Shown here piece by piece: positions 1 to 8,751 of a stretch of DNA of 64,000 nt. The translations under genes and the position numbers were made by a program. Below the pieces are notes generated by a model. It saw only the letters and a program-made list of their open reading frames with translations. It made no database searches and was not told where the DNA came from. The stretch comes from Nitrosomonadaceae bacterium. Lineage in GTDB: Bacteria > Pseudomonadota > Gammaproteobacteria > Burkholderiales > Nitrosomonadaceae. Each line of letters starts with the position of its first letter. Position 1 is the first letter of the stretch. The stretch lies in contig JAUSLF010000035.1 of assembly GCA_030646695.1 (NCBI GenBank), forward strand, positions 1-64,000, in the 5' to 3' direction.

Positions 1-30
1 AAATGCGCTGGAAATTCTGATGTCATTACG

Positions 31-82
31 ATTCATCCTCATGGTAAAGTACAAAGAGATCCCTTTCGGGGTGAGGATGAAT
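31..82. repeat. 11-bp perfect inverted repeat at the window edge
   Basis: ATTCATCCTCA at 31-41 is the exact reverse complement of TGAGGATGAAT at 72-82, enclosing a loop of 30 bases that itself contains a small CCC-TTTC-GGG hairpin. It lies in the stretch before the point where CbbQ similarity starts. It could be an end of a small insertion or a fold-back at a rearrangement or assembly junction; the sequence cannot decide. Confidence 0.5.
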
Positions 83-83
83 T

Positions 84-491
84 ATGTTATTTATACCGGC
101 TGCTGGGGGATGTTTCTCCGCGATAGCGGCTTCGTTCAACCCCGGTTACCAGAGCCTGATGAAAGACCTGAAACAGTCGACCAAGCAACGCTTCGGCGCG
201 ATGGATTTCAATTATCCCGATCACGCCACTGAAACAGAAATCGTTATGCATGAAACCGGTGTGAGCGAAGCGGTGGCCGACAAACTGGTTTCGATCGCCG
301 AGCGAGCGCGCAACCTCAAAGGACACGGCCTGGATGAAGGTATTTCCACGCGCATGCTGATTTATGCCGGCAGCCTGATCGCCAAGGGTGTGAATGCGCA
401 CGCTGCCTGCCGCGTCGCGTTGGTACGTCCGATCACCGATGACCCTGACATGCGTGATGCGCTGGATGCGACCGTGACAACCTTCTTCTGA
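84..491 (+). pseudogene. cbbQ: CbbQ (MoxR-type AAA+ Rubisco activase subunit), 3' part only
   Basis: From about position 129 the translation is typical of the C-terminal half of CbbQ: SFNPGYQS, then LKQSTKQRF, the GLDEGISTRML segment, and an end in VTTFF. CbbQ is the AAA+ ring ATPase that works with CbbO to remove inhibitory sugar phosphates from Rubisco. The N-terminal half with Walker A and Walker B is missing. Upstream of 129 no frame resembles CbbQ, and the frame is closed by TGA at 78-80. The break falls at the strand just before the SxNPGYQS motif. Either the gene is truncated, or the first ~128 bases are foreign or misassembled. Without its P-loop the product could not hydrolyse ATP. 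The gene identity is secure; the truncation could be an assembly artefact. Confidence 0.75.
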
Positions 492-561
492 GAACAGATT
501 CCGGCAGTTGCTTCGCAGCAGGAAACCACGAGCGAGTAAAAAAACGGGGGCAGCATGAGGA

Positions 562-694
562 CGCCTCTAAAAATTCAAAGTTCTAAACAAGACAAGGCGG
601 GGATAAAAAATGTAGACGCTGCATATAGCCGATATGTAAGGAAACATTTTTTGTAAGCAACGAAGTATTGTGACGAAATCTGGATTTTTAGAGG
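562..694. repeat. MITE-like fold-back element between cbbQ and cbbO
   Basis: CCTCTAAAAATTCA (562-575) is matched by TGGATTTTTAGAGG (681-694), a 14-bp terminal inverted repeat with one mismatch. Inside are nested inverted pairs (AAAAAATGT at 605-613 with ACATTTTTT further right, and CATAT/ATATG). The unit is about 130 bp, AT-rich and non-coding, unlike the GC-rich genes around it, which fits a miniature inverted-repeat element. Its right end supplies the GAGGTGG just before the cbbO ATG, so it probably acts as the ribosome-binding region. Confidence 0.65.
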
Positions 695-699
695 TGGCC

Positions 700-3027
700 A
701 TGAGTATCAATCTCGACGACTACAAAGAATTACTGGAAGACCTGGAACCCGAGTCCATCGCCTTGTTGCGTGGCATTTGGCCGGAAGCCACCAAGATCTT
801 CTCCCCTCGCGGTCTGGACAATTACCTGAAAGGCGCCTCTGCGTTGCGCGGCCTGGGACGCGGACGCGGGTTGGTGGATACCTGGATCGATGAAGCCCCC
901 GAGGTGGCCAAAGAAGTGGGTGAGGATGTCGTGGGTGAGCTTGCAACTGCGGCTTTGACGCTGGCTTCAAGAACCTCAGGCGCAGTAATCGAACTCGTGC
1001 TCGCCACTGCACCCACGGCAGCCAAACGTCTGGGCGATGCACAACTGTTCCAGAAATACCTGCAATTCCTCAACATCCTGATCGCACAGGCGCCGCGCGG
1101 TGTGCGCCCCATGCTGGACAAACTGGATGTGCTGTTCGGACAACTGACCCTGGGCGGTCTGCGCCGCTGGGCATTGTGGGGCGCGCATGCGCACCGCACA
1201 AACTATGAAGAACAAATCAAGTATTTCAGCCTGGATTCCAAGGAATCGCTGGCGGTGTTACAGAGAGAACGCAAGGGCACCCTGTTCGTGGATGTACAGC
1301 GCCGTATCAACATGTATCTGCGCGCATTGTGGGCGCGGGATTTTTTTATGAAACCGACTTCCGGCGACTTCGAAACGCGCGAAGGCTACCAGCCCTTTAT
1401 CGAGGGCTATTTCATTCACCTGCCAGATGCCTATGACGCGCATGGCGATGTCGCTGCCAGCGAAGTGTATCGCGCGGCGGCAGCCCACGCTGCCGCGCAC
1501 CTGGTGGAAACGAAAACCCCCATTTCTGCCGAGGCGCTCAATCCCCTGCAGATGGCGGTGATTGCGGTGGTTGAGGACGCACGCGTCGAAGCGCTCTCGA
1601 TCCGCCGCTTTCCCGGCCTGCGCCAGATCTGGGCAGCATTGCACAGCGCTACACCGGAAATGAACACGAGCATCGGCGATTACCTTAACCGTTTGGCGCG
1701 AGCGCTGCTTGATCCGTCCTATCAGGACCATGATGCATGGGTAGCCGAAGGCCGCCTGCTGTTCGCTCGGGCACAAGGCAGACTCGACAGCCACCACCTA
1801 TCCTGGGAAATCGGTGTGCAGTTGGCACACAAGCTTAAAGACAAGAAAATTCCTTTCAACCCGCGCACCGATCAATTGACTGCACCCTATCTGGATGACA
1901 ATCGCTATTTCTGGGAGTTTGAGGAATTCGATTTTGAAAAATCACTGTCCGCCGGCTATGGCGCGCCCAAACAAGTGCGCAAGCACGTCAGTGTCATGGA
2001 ATTCGCCAACGAGGTGGAAGTAGAAGGCGCCGGCGACGACGCACAGGAAATATGGGTGATGGGAACGGAATTTTTTCCGTATGAGGATGCGGGTATTTCC
2101 TTCAATCAGTCGGAAGGCAAGGAACCGGTATCACAGCCTTACCATTATGCCGAATGGGATTATCAGATTCAGCTTGAGCGCCCTGCCTGGGTAACAGTAC
2201 AGGAGAAACGCGCCAAATCAGGTGATATGCAACTCATCGACGACATCGCCACGCAGTACCGGCGCGAGATTGCACGCATGAAATTCCTGCTCGATGCGAT
2301 GCAGCCACAAGGCGTGCAGCGCATCCGCAAACTGGAAGACGGTGATGAGATCGACCTTAACGCTGCCATCTCCTCCATGATCGACATGCGCATGGGGATG
2401 CAACCCGATCCGCGCTTCATGATGCGCTCGGTCAGAAAAATTCGCGACATTTCGGTACTGGTGCTGCTCGATCTGTCGGAATCCACCAATGAGAAAGTAG
2501 CGGGGCAGGACTTCTCGGTGCTGGATCTCACCCGCCAGGCTACCGTGCTGCTGGCTGATGCAATCAACAAGATCGGCGATCCTTTCGCCATCCATGGTTT
2601 CTGTTCCGATGGCCGCCACGATGTAGAGTATTATCGCTACAAGGATTTCGATCAGCCTTACACTGAAGTGCCCAAAGCCCGGCTGGCGGGCATGACCGGA
2701 CAACTCTCCACCCGTATGGGTGCGGCCATTCGCCATGCCAATCACCACCTCAAATTGCAGCGCTCATCCAAAAAACTGCTGCTGGTGATCACCGACGGTG
2801 AGCCGGCAGATGTGGATGTACGCGACCCGCAGTACCTGCGTTATGACACCAAGAAAGCTGTGGAAGAAGCAGGCCGTTGCGGTGTCGTCACTTATTGCAT
2901 GAGCCTCGACCCGCGCGCCGATCAATATGTGTCACGTATTTTCGGAGCGAAGAACTATATGGTAGTGGATCATGTGGAACGACTGCCGGAGAAATTGCCG
3001 TTACTTTATGCGGGGCTTACGCGATGA
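700..3027 (+). CDS. cbbO: CbbO, VWA-domain Rubisco activase subunit
   Basis: A 775-residue protein of the CbbO/NorD family. CbbO is the adaptor that couples the CbbQ ATPase ring to Rubisco and assists release of inhibitory sugar phosphates. The C-terminal von Willebrand A domain carries the metal-ion-dependent adhesion motif DLSES at residues 591-595, followed by the conserved ITDGEPAD segment, as expected for metal-dependent binding. The N-terminal two thirds are the helical domain of the family. I chose ATG at 700, with GAGGTGG before it. An in-frame GTG at 670 would add ten residues encoded by the end of the upstream fold-back element and is less likely. The gene follows cbbQ, its normal partner, and overlaps the next small gene by four bases (ATGA). 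Confidence 0.93.
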   Translation: MSINLDDYKELLEDLEPESIALLRGIWPEATKIFSPRGLDNYLKGASALRGLGRGRGLVDTWIDEAPEVAKEVGEDVVGELATAALTLASRTSGAVIELVLATAPTAAKRLGDAQLFQKYLQFLNILIAQAPRGVRPMLDKLDVLFGQLTLGGLRRWALWGAHAHRTNYEEQIKYFSLDSKESLAVLQRERKGTLFVDVQRRINMYLRALWARDFFMKPTSGDFETREGYQPFIEGYFIHLPDAYDAHGDVAASEVYRAAAAHAAAHLVETKTPISAEALNPLQMAVIAVVEDARVEALSIRRFPGLRQIWAALHSATPEMNTSIGDYLNRLARALLDPSYQDHDAWVAEGRLLFARAQGRLDSHHLSWEIGVQLAHKLKDKKIPFNPRTDQLTAPYLDDNRYFWEFEEFDFEKSLSAGYGAPKQVRKHVSVMEFANEVEVEGAGDDAQEIWVMGTEFFPYEDAGISFNQSEGKEPVSQPYHYAEWDYQIQLERPAWVTVQEKRAKSGDMQLIDDIATQYRREIARMKFLLDAMQPQGVQRIRKLEDGDEIDLNAAISSMIDMRMGMQPDPRFMMRSVRKIRDISVLVLLDLSESTNEKVAGQDFSVLDLTRQATVLLADAINKIGDPFAIHGFCSDGRHDVEYYRYKDFDQPYTEVPKARLAGMTGQLSTRMGAAIRHANHHLKLQRSSKKLLLVITDGEPADVDVRDPQYLRYDTKKAVEEAGRCGVVTYCMSLDPRADQYVSRIFGAKNYMVVDHVERLPEKLPLLYAGLTR

Positions 3028-3326
3028 CGAAACAACATTATGCGGGAATCGACCAGGATGAAAACGGGGGGCTGACACACCTTGGCCGCATAGTACGCGA
3101 TGCCTGGGTGTTCGGCATTCTGCCCGAGTCAGAAACATGTGCCGGATGGGATGGCTCGCAAATGCAGAGCCTGTATGAGCAAGTGTATGCCGCCTGGGAA
3201 CCCTATGCTCATCTACCCAGCCGGTTGCCGGAGGATCTGCAGCAGCGGCATGCACAATTTTATGCGCAGGCAATTGTCACCGCCAAGAGCGATGGCTGGG
3301 ATGCGGAACTGGGAGAAGACGACTAA
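3024..3326 (+). CDS. Small conserved-looking protein coupled to cbbO
   Basis: A 100-residue protein, acidic, starting MTKQHYAGIDQDENGG. Its ATG overlaps the cbbO stop (ATGA), implying translational coupling. It has no signal peptide or membrane segment; the middle is rich in Trp and Tyr (DAWVFGILPE, GWDGSQ, YAAWEPY) and the end is acidic (GEDD). I do not recognise a named domain. The tight coupling suggests a role with the CbbQO activase or with Rubisco, but that is inference from position only. Its stop overlaps the convergent gene at 3323 by four bases. Confidence 0.75.
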   Translation: MTKQHYAGIDQDENGGLTHLGRIVRDAWVFGILPESETCAGWDGSQMQSLYEQVYAAWEPYAHLPSRLPEDLQQRHAQFYAQAIVTAKSDGWDAELGEDD

Positions 3327-3724
3327 GGCGTAGGAAACTTGATTACCCGCGCCGGACCATCGAGCTTCGCCTTACTGGCCAAAGCCTGCAGCGCACGCGG
3401 AAACTCTGTTTGCAGACGTGCCATGATGGCCACCTGGCCGTGACGGTAATAAACGACGTCGTGCTCTACCGGTTGCTCAAGGGAAGTGCGCGCTTGGGAT
3501 CGAAAGTTGCGCCAGGCGATGTCAATCCAGCATTTGCGCTCTCCATCCAGGAATACAAACTCTTCTGCATCCAGGATGGCCAGGTATTGCATCGCGCGAA
3601 TGGGAACAAACAGGTTGCGCGTCTCACTGCGGGCAAGCAGCGTAATTGCCAGGTTATAGGTGGCAGCCGGTAGAAAGCGGGACTCATGGCTTATTTCCTG
3701 GTCGCGATAGCAGGTGATTTCCAT
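3323..3724 (-). CDS. Hypothetical protein, intact copy of a duplicated gene
   Basis: A 133-residue soluble protein starting MEITCYRDQEISHESRF, with no recognised domain, signal peptide or membrane helix. A run resembling FVPIRAMQYLAILDAEEFVF suggests a mixed alpha/beta fold. It is convergent with the small gene behind cbbO and divergent from cbbY. The coding sequence and its upstream 75 bases recur as a decayed copy at about 6530-6806, upstream of the ABC exporter. That recurrence, together with an intact frame here, argues that this is a real gene. The function is unknown. Confidence 0.65.
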   Translation of the reverse strand: MEITCYRDQEISHESRFLPAATYNLAITLLARSETRNLFVPIRAMQYLAILDAEEFVFLDGERKCWIDIAWRNFRSQARTSLEQPVEHDVVYYRHGQVAIMARLQTEFPRALQALASKAKLDGPARVIKFPTP

Positions 3725-3800
3725 TCTTGCCGATCCTTCGAAAAGCTAATTGTGCAAATTGTATAGTGATGTGTGAAAAACAGGTATACCCAAAATTCTT

Positions 3801-4562
3801 ATGGATAATTCACTACGCACGGTGATCTTTGACGTTGACGGCACTCTGGCCGATACCGAGCGTGACGGCCATCGTCTTGCCTTCAATGCCGCATTTGCGG
3901 AGTTTGGTCTTGCCTGGGACTGGGATGCCGGGCTTTATGGAAAGCTGCTGACGATTACCGGCGGCAAGGAGCGCATTCGTCATTACCTGGAAAAATATGT
4001 CCCGAACGAATTGAGCAGGAGCGGGCTGGATGACTGGATCGCGGGTTTGCACAAAGCCAAAACCAGGTATTTTGTAGCCTTGCTTGAGCGCGGTGGAATC
4101 CCGCTACGTCCCGGTGTTGCCCGCCTGATCCATGAGTTGCGCGCAGCAAACATAAAAATTGCCATTGCTACCACCACGACAGCCGAAAACGTAACCGCAT
4201 TGTTAAAGTCCGCTTTGGGAGAAGATTCCCCCGGCTGGTTTGACGTCATCGGTGCGGGTGATATCGTTCCCGGCAAAAAGCCCGCACCGGATATTTATCT
4301 GTGGGTGCTGCAACAGCTTGGACTGCTGGCGCGGCACTGCATCGCGCTGGAAGATTCAGAGAACGGACTCAAGGCCGCGCTGGCAGCCGGTCTTGACACA
4401 GTGATCACAGTCAGCGATTACACCTGCGTGCAGGATTTCAGCGGCGCGGCGCTGGTGTTGTCGGATCTGGGTGAACCGGCACAACCGTTTACCGTGCTGG
4501 CGGGAAATGCACAGGGCAGAAGATGGGTGGATGCGGAGATGCTGACCAGGTTGAATGGCTAG
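3801..4562 (+). CDS. cbbY: CbbY-type HAD phosphatase
   Basis: A 253-residue haloacid-dehalogenase (subclass IA) phosphatase. The nucleophile motif DVDGTLADTE lies at residues 11-20, the Lys motif in GKKPAPDIY near residue 157, and the acidic motif in LEDSENGLKAAL near residue 182. The cap region has WDWDAGLYGKLLTITGGKERI, the signature of the CbbY branch, which dephosphorylates xylulose-1,5-bisphosphate, a misfire product that inhibits Rubisco. Position behind cbbO supports this role over a generic beta-phosphoglucomutase. It is preceded by a 75-base intergenic region that is also found, diverged, before the ABC exporter gene at 6826. Confidence 0.88.
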   Translation: MDNSLRTVIFDVDGTLADTERDGHRLAFNAAFAEFGLAWDWDAGLYGKLLTITGGKERIRHYLEKYVPNELSRSGLDDWIAGLHKAKTRYFVALLERGGIPLRPGVARLIHELRAANIKIAIATTTTAENVTALLKSALGEDSPGWFDVIGAGDIVPGKKPAPDIYLWVLQQLGLLARHCIALEDSENGLKAALAAGLDTVITVSDYTCVQDFSGAALVLSDLGEPAQPFTVLAGNAQGRRWVDAEMLTRLNG

Positions 4563-4670
4563 GAGCTGATCTATACAGTTATCGTATCTATTTGCATTTG
4601 TGATGGAGCTGTAATCTGGAACAGGTAGTATTATAGATGGTTGCTTACTCTGACAATTCCTGACAATAAA

Positions 4671-4892
4671 ATGCCAAATCAACGCGCCGCCCGTTATTCC
4701 CGTCAAACGCTGCACTTCTTTGAAGACGTGAGGTTAGTTGTTATCGCTCTTGCCACGATATTCGCCGGTTATCAGGAAACCATGCTGATGACCAACAACG
4801 CCAGAGTTACTCTGGCGGATTTGCTGCTGATGTTTCTCTACCTGGAGGATATGGAGAAATCAGCCTCCAAGGATACCAGTCTCCGCAACTAA
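4671..4892 (+). pseudogene. PsiE-like membrane protein, 3'-truncated remnant
   Basis: The translation contains RLVVIALATIFAGYQE and then RVTLADLLLMFLYLE, which is the first half of the PsiE (phosphate-starvation-inducible E) membrane family. After YLE the similarity stops, and the frame runs 15 more unrelated codons to a stop. Only one and a half membrane helices of the usual four remain. A TTG start at 4641 is also possible; ATG at 4671 is the first ATG. It is probably a remnant, with the rest lost when purEK or its flanking duplication was arranged. The family assignment rests on these two segments only. Confidence 0.5.
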
Positions 4893-4908
4893 ACCAGCGA
4901 GGCGTTAA

Positions 4909-5400
4909 ATGAAAACACCATTAGTCGGCATCATCATGGGCAGCAACAGCGACTGGGACGTAATGCAGCATGCGGCGAGTATATTGAAGGATTTTGGCGT
5001 GCCTTATGAAACTCAGGTAGTTTCCGCCCATCGCACTCCGGACCGTATGTTCGAGTATGCGGATACCGCAATCAAGCGCGGACTCAAATGCATTATCGCT
5101 GGCGCCGGTGGCGCGGCACACCTCCCCGGGATGATCGCCGCCAAAACTACCTTGCCGGTGCTGGGTGTACCGGTTACTTCCAAGCAGCTGCAAGGCCTCG
5201 ATTCTCTTCTTTCCATCGTGCAGATGCCCAAAGGTATTCCCGTCGCCACTTTCGCCATCGGCGAGGCGGGGGCGGCAAACGCCGGTTTGTTTGCTATTGC
5301 CCTGCTGGCGCTCTCCGATCTGGCAATGGCCGAGCAGCTTGAGGCCTTCCGCAAGATGCAGGTAGAAAAGGTCGAGGCGATGACACTGTTGAAGTTATGA
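4909..5400 (+). CDS. purE: N5-carboxyaminoimidazole ribonucleotide mutase
   Basis: A 163-residue class I PurE that converts N5-CAIR to CAIR in de novo purine synthesis. It shows the phosphate- and substrate-binding start [12 protein letters not shown], the SAHRTPDRM loop with the catalytic His, and the [12 protein letters not shown] segment. Length is normal for the bacterial octameric enzyme. It overlaps purK by four bases (ATGA), the usual purEK arrangement in organisms that use the two-step PurK/PurE route. Confidence 0.97.
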   Translation: MKTPLVGIIMGSNSDWDVMQHAASILKDFGVPYETQVVSAHRTPDRMFEYADTAIKRGLKCIIAGAGGAAHLPGMIAAKTTLPVLGVPVTSKQLQGLDSLLSIVQMPKGIPVATFAIGEAGAANAGLFAIALLALSDLAMAEQLEAFRKMQVEKVEAMTLLKL

Positions 5401-6524
5401 GCATCATGCCAGGAGCGATGCTGGGTCTCCTGGGCGGTGGCCAGCTCGGACGCATGTTCGCCATGGCGGCGCAAAGCATGGGCTACCGCGTCACTGTGCT
5501 GGATCCGGCTAACGACAGTCCCGCGGGCAGCGTGGCCGACCGGCATTTGCGAGCCGATTACCTTGATAGCGATGCTTTGCGTGAGCTGGCCTCCACCTGC
5601 GCTGGTGTTACCACCGAATTTGAAAACGTGCCGGCAGAGTCGCTTAGAATTCTGGCTGAACATTGTGTCGTCAGCCCCCTTGCGGGCAGCGTAGCCATCG
5701 CCCAGGATCGCATTCTGGAGAAACAGTTTCTGGCGGCCAACGGTTTTGCGGTCACACCGTTTGCAGTGGTCCAGGACTCCAGTGAAGTACTGCCGCAAAC
5801 GCATCCGGAGCTGTTTCCCGGCATTCTCAAAGTGAGCCGCCTCGGTTACGACGGCAAGGGTCAGGCGCGGATCAGCAACGCGGCGGAGCTTGATGCGGCA
5901 TTCGCCGGCATGAAGCGGGAGCCGTGCGTACTGGAACAGTTGCTGCTGCTGGATAACGAAGTTTCGGTCGTGGTGGCGCGCGGATTTGATGGTGGGGTGG
6001 CTGCATTCCCGGCAGCGGAAAACCGTCATCGCCACGGCATTCTTGATGTCAGCATCGTTCCCGCCAGAATATCCCCAGCGATTGTCCGGGATGCATGCGA
6101 CACCGCGATCCGGGTTGCCGAGAGGCTCGACTACCACGGCGTGTTATGCGTGGAATTTTTTGTGCTGGCCGATGGCCGCCTGCTGGTAAACGAGATCGCA
6201 CCGCGCCCGCATAACAGTGGTCATTACACGCTGGATGCGTGCGTCACTTCCCAGTTCGAACAACAAGTGCGAGTACTCTGTGGCCTGCCGCTGGGCGCCA
6301 CCGCGATGCAGGGAGCGGCGGTGATGGTAAATTTGCTGGGTGATTTATGGCGGCGGGGAGAACCGAAGTGGGAAGAGGTGTTGCGGCATCCCCATGTCAA
6401 ACTGCACTTATACGGCAAGCTCGATGCCCGGCCCGGACGAAAAATGGGTCACTATACCGTGCTCGCCGAAACCACTGAAGCTGCGTTGCAGCTGGCGCTG
6501 GAAATCAAACAGTTGCTAGTATAG
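5397..6524 (+). CDS. purK: N5-carboxyaminoimidazole ribonucleotide synthase
   Basis: A 375-residue ATP-grasp enzyme that makes N5-CAIR from AIR, ATP and bicarbonate. The N-terminal pre-ATP-grasp fold starts [12 protein letters not shown]; the grasp domain has the ATP-binding strand [14 protein letters not shown] and the metal/catalytic region VLCVEFFVL through [14 protein letters not shown]. Length fits the family. It is translationally coupled to purE. The intergenic region after it holds the decayed duplicate described at 6530-6806. Confidence 0.97.
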   Translation: MSIMPGAMLGLLGGGQLGRMFAMAAQSMGYRVTVLDPANDSPAGSVADRHLRADYLDSDALRELASTCAGVTTEFENVPAESLRILAEHCVVSPLAGSVAIAQDRILEKQFLAANGFAVTPFAVVQDSSEVLPQTHPELFPGILKVSRLGYDGKGQARISNAAELDAAFAGMKREPCVLEQLLLLDNEVSVVVARGFDGGVAAFPAAENRHRHGILDVSIVPARISPAIVRDACDTAIRVAERLDYHGVLCVEFFVLADGRLLVNEIAPRPHNSGHYTLDACVTSQFEQQVRVLCGLPLGATAMQGAAVMVNLLGDLWRRGEPKWEEVLRHPHVKLHLYGKLDARPGRKMGHYTVLAETTEAALQLALEIKQLLV

Positions 6525-6529
6525 TGTGC

Positions 6530-6806
6530 CGTGCTCTAGCGGCTGATCCAGGGAAATGTGTGCTTGAGAGCGAAAGTTGCGCCAGGCAATATCAATCCAG
6601 CACTTGCGCGCTCCATTCAGAAACACAAACCCTTCCGCATTCAGAATGGCACGTATCGCATCGTACGAATGGGAATAAACAGATCGCGCATCGCGCCCCG
6701 GGTGAGCAGCGTGTCAGATTGCGGGTGATTTCCTTTCCTGCCGGTCCTTCGAAAAGCCGGCTGTGCAAATTGTATAGCGATAGGCAAGAAACCGGGATAC
6801 TCAACG
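6530..6806 (-). pseudogene. Decayed duplicate of the 3323-3724 gene and its upstream region
   Basis: Bases 6530-6806 match 3463-3795 closely but with gaps. Shared stretches include AAAGTTGCGCCAGGC, ATCAATCCAGCA, GAATGGGAA, CCTTCGAAAAGC and TGTGCAAATTGTATAG. On the minus strand this corresponds to a middle portion and the upstream region of the 133-residue unknown protein. Frameshifts and deletions break the reading frame, and both protein ends are missing. The copy is in the same orientation as the intact gene, so the two form a diverged direct repeat enclosing cbbY, the psiE remnant and purEK. Confidence 0.75.
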
Positions 6807-6825
6807 TTTTCGCGAAAATAAACTG

Positions 6826-8634
6826 ATGCGTCCCACTCGTTTGGAGAAACCTGCGGCCAGTCGCAACGACTGGCAGACCATCCGCACCCTGCTGCCTTAT
6901 CTGTGGGAGTTCAAGGGCAGGGTGGCATTGGCATTGATGCTGCTGGTGATGGCCAAGCTTGCCAGTGTCGCGGTGCCGCTGGTGCTGAAAGAAATCGTCG
7001 ATGTGCTCGACCAGCCGCGGGCCATGCTGGTGTTGCCAGTGCTGCTGCTGGTGGGGTATGGGGTATTGCGCCTGTGCAGCACGCTGTTCGGCGAATTGCG
7101 CGATGCAGTATTTGCCAAGGTTACGCAGCGAGCGATCCGGCGGGTGGCCATCCGGGTGTTCGGTCATCTGCATGCGCTGTCGCTGCGCTTCCACCTGGAA
7201 CGTCAGACCGGCGGAGTGTCACGCGACATCGAACGCGGCACGCGAGGCATTTCCTTCCTGCTCAATTTCATGCTGTTCAACATCCTGCCGACACTGCTAG
7301 AAATTGGTCTGGTGGCGGCGATTCTTCTTTCCAAATATGACATCTGGTTCTCGGTGATCATTTTTGTAACACTGGTGGCCTACATCCTGTTCACCCTGTT
7401 CGTTACCGAATGGCGCATGATCTTCCGCCGCACGATGAACGATATGGACTCGAAGGCCAACACCCGCGCCATCGACAGCCTGCTGAACTATGAAACGGTA
7501 AAATATTTCGGCAATGAAGCGTGGGAGGCACGGCGCTACGATGAGCACATGCAGAAATGGGAGATTGCGGCAGTGCACAACCAGACTTCACTCGCCGCGC
7601 TCAACGCCGGCCAGAGCGCCATTATTGCAATCGGTGTGACTCTGCTGATGCTGCTGGCGGCTGACGGTGTGGTCAAAGGCACCATGTCACTCGGCGACCT
7701 GGTGCTGGTCAACGCCTTCATGCTGCAACTGTACATGCCGCTGCATTTCCTCGGCTTCGTTTATCGTGAAATCAAGCATTCACTGGCAGACATGGAAAAA
7801 ATGTTCAGCCTGCTGGCAGAAAATGAGGAGATCAAGGATAAACCGGGCGCGATCGATCTCATTGCGGGAGAGGCGGCCATTCGCTTCGAAAAAGTGAGTT
7901 TCAGCTACGATCCCAATCGCCAGATTCTGTTTGATGTGAGTTTCGATGTTCCCGTTGGCTGCAACGTGGCGGTGGTTGGGCATAGCGGGTCGGGCAAATC
8001 CACGTTGGCGCGCTTGCTGTTCCGCTTTTATGATGTGTCAGCTGGCCGTATTCTGATAAATGATCAAGATATCCGCGATGTCACTCAGAAAAGCCTGCGG
8101 GCAGCCATTGGCATCGTTCCGCAGGACACGGTACTGTTCAACGACAGCATTTATTACAACATTGCTTACGGGCGCCCCGACGCCAGCCGCGAGGAAGTAT
8201 TTGAAGCCGCCAGATCGGCACACATCCACGATTTTATCGAGAGTCTGCCGGATAAATACGAAACCACCGTGGGAGAACGCGGATTGAAACTTTCCGGTGG
8301 AGAAAAGCAGCGCGTTGCCATCGCCCGTGCAATCCTGAAGCAACCAAAGATACTCATTTTTGACGAAGCCACTTCGGCGCTGGATTCAAAATCGGAAAAA
8401 GCCATACAGGCAGAACTAAAGCGCATCGCTGCAAATCGCACCACACTCACCATCGCTCACCGCCTCTCCACCATCGCCGATGCCGATCAAATACTGATAA
8501 TGGATAAGGGCAGCATCATCGAACGTGGCAACCATCGGGAGCTGCTGGCGGCGAATGGCACCTATGCCCATATGTGGGAACTGCAACAGCAGGAAGAACA
8601 GACACGGCTGCAATTGGGGCATGACGCAGGGTAG
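6826..8634 (+). CDS. Atm1-type ABC transporter, fused membrane and ATPase domains
   Basis: A 602-residue half-transporter: membrane domain with about six helices (residues ~25-310), then an ATPase. The nucleotide-binding domain shows Walker A GHSGSGKST, signature LSGGEKQR, Walker B ILIFDEATSALD and the switch His in TIAHRLSTI. The segment ALLNYETVKYFGNE and the overall order place it in the Atm1/HMT (ABCB7-like) family, inner-membrane exporters linked to glutathione-conjugated metal or sulfur compounds. The substrate here is inferred from family only. It acts as a homodimer. The gene stands alone, downstream of the decayed duplicate whose upstream region resembles that of cbbY. Confidence 0.9.
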   Translation: MRPTRLEKPAASRNDWQTIRTLLPYLWEFKGRVALALMLLVMAKLASVAVPLVLKEIVDVLDQPRAMLVLPVLLLVGYGVLRLCSTLFGELRDAVFAKVTQRAIRRVAIRVFGHLHALSLRFHLERQTGGVSRDIERGTRGISFLLNFMLFNILPTLLEIGLVAAILLSKYDIWFSVIIFVTLVAYILFTLFVTEWRMIFRRTMNDMDSKANTRAIDSLLNYETVKYFGNEAWEARRYDEHMQKWEIAAVHNQTSLAALNAGQSAIIAIGVTLLMLLAADGVVKGTMSLGDLVLVNAFMLQLYMPLHFLGFVYREIKHSLADMEKMFSLLAENEEIKDKPGAIDLIAGEAAIRFEKVSFSYDPNRQILFDVSFDVPVGCNVAVVGHSGSGKSTLARLLFRFYDVSAGRILINDQDIRDVTQKSLRAAIGIVPQDTVLFNDSIYYNIAYGRPDASREEVFEAARSAHIHDFIESLPDKYETTVGERGLKLSGGEKQRVAIARAILKQPKILIFDEATSALDSKSEKAIQAELKRIAANRTTLTIAHRLSTIADADQILIMDKGSIIERGNHRELLAANGTYAHMWELQQQEEQTRLQLGHDAG

Positions 8635-8650
8635 AAAGCGGATATAAGGA

Positions 8651-8704
8651 ACTTTATATGGGCGCCTCCCGGGGAGATCCACGGAGGACTTATTCAGAGA
8701 TTCC
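8651..8704. repeat. Dispersed repeat fragment with an IS-end-like sequence
   Basis: CTTTATATGG-GC-GCCTCCCGG (about 8652-8673) recurs as CTTTATATGG-AT-GCCTCCCGG at 38978-38998. It is followed at 8686-8704 by GGACTTATTCAGAGATTCC, which resembles GGACTTGTTCAGCGGTTCC at 39164-39182 and looks like a solitary terminal repeat of an IS5-type element. No transposase is present. It is a small remnant between two convergent genes. Confidence 0.45.
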
Positions 8705-8751
8705 CTAGGCTTCGCCCAGCCCGTCGCCGTACCAACAGCAGATTTTGTGGT

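Noticed and set aside
5013-6137. Long minus-strand open frame across purE/purK
   Set aside because: It is antisense to two firmly identified genes in overlapping codon phase and has no protein-like features.
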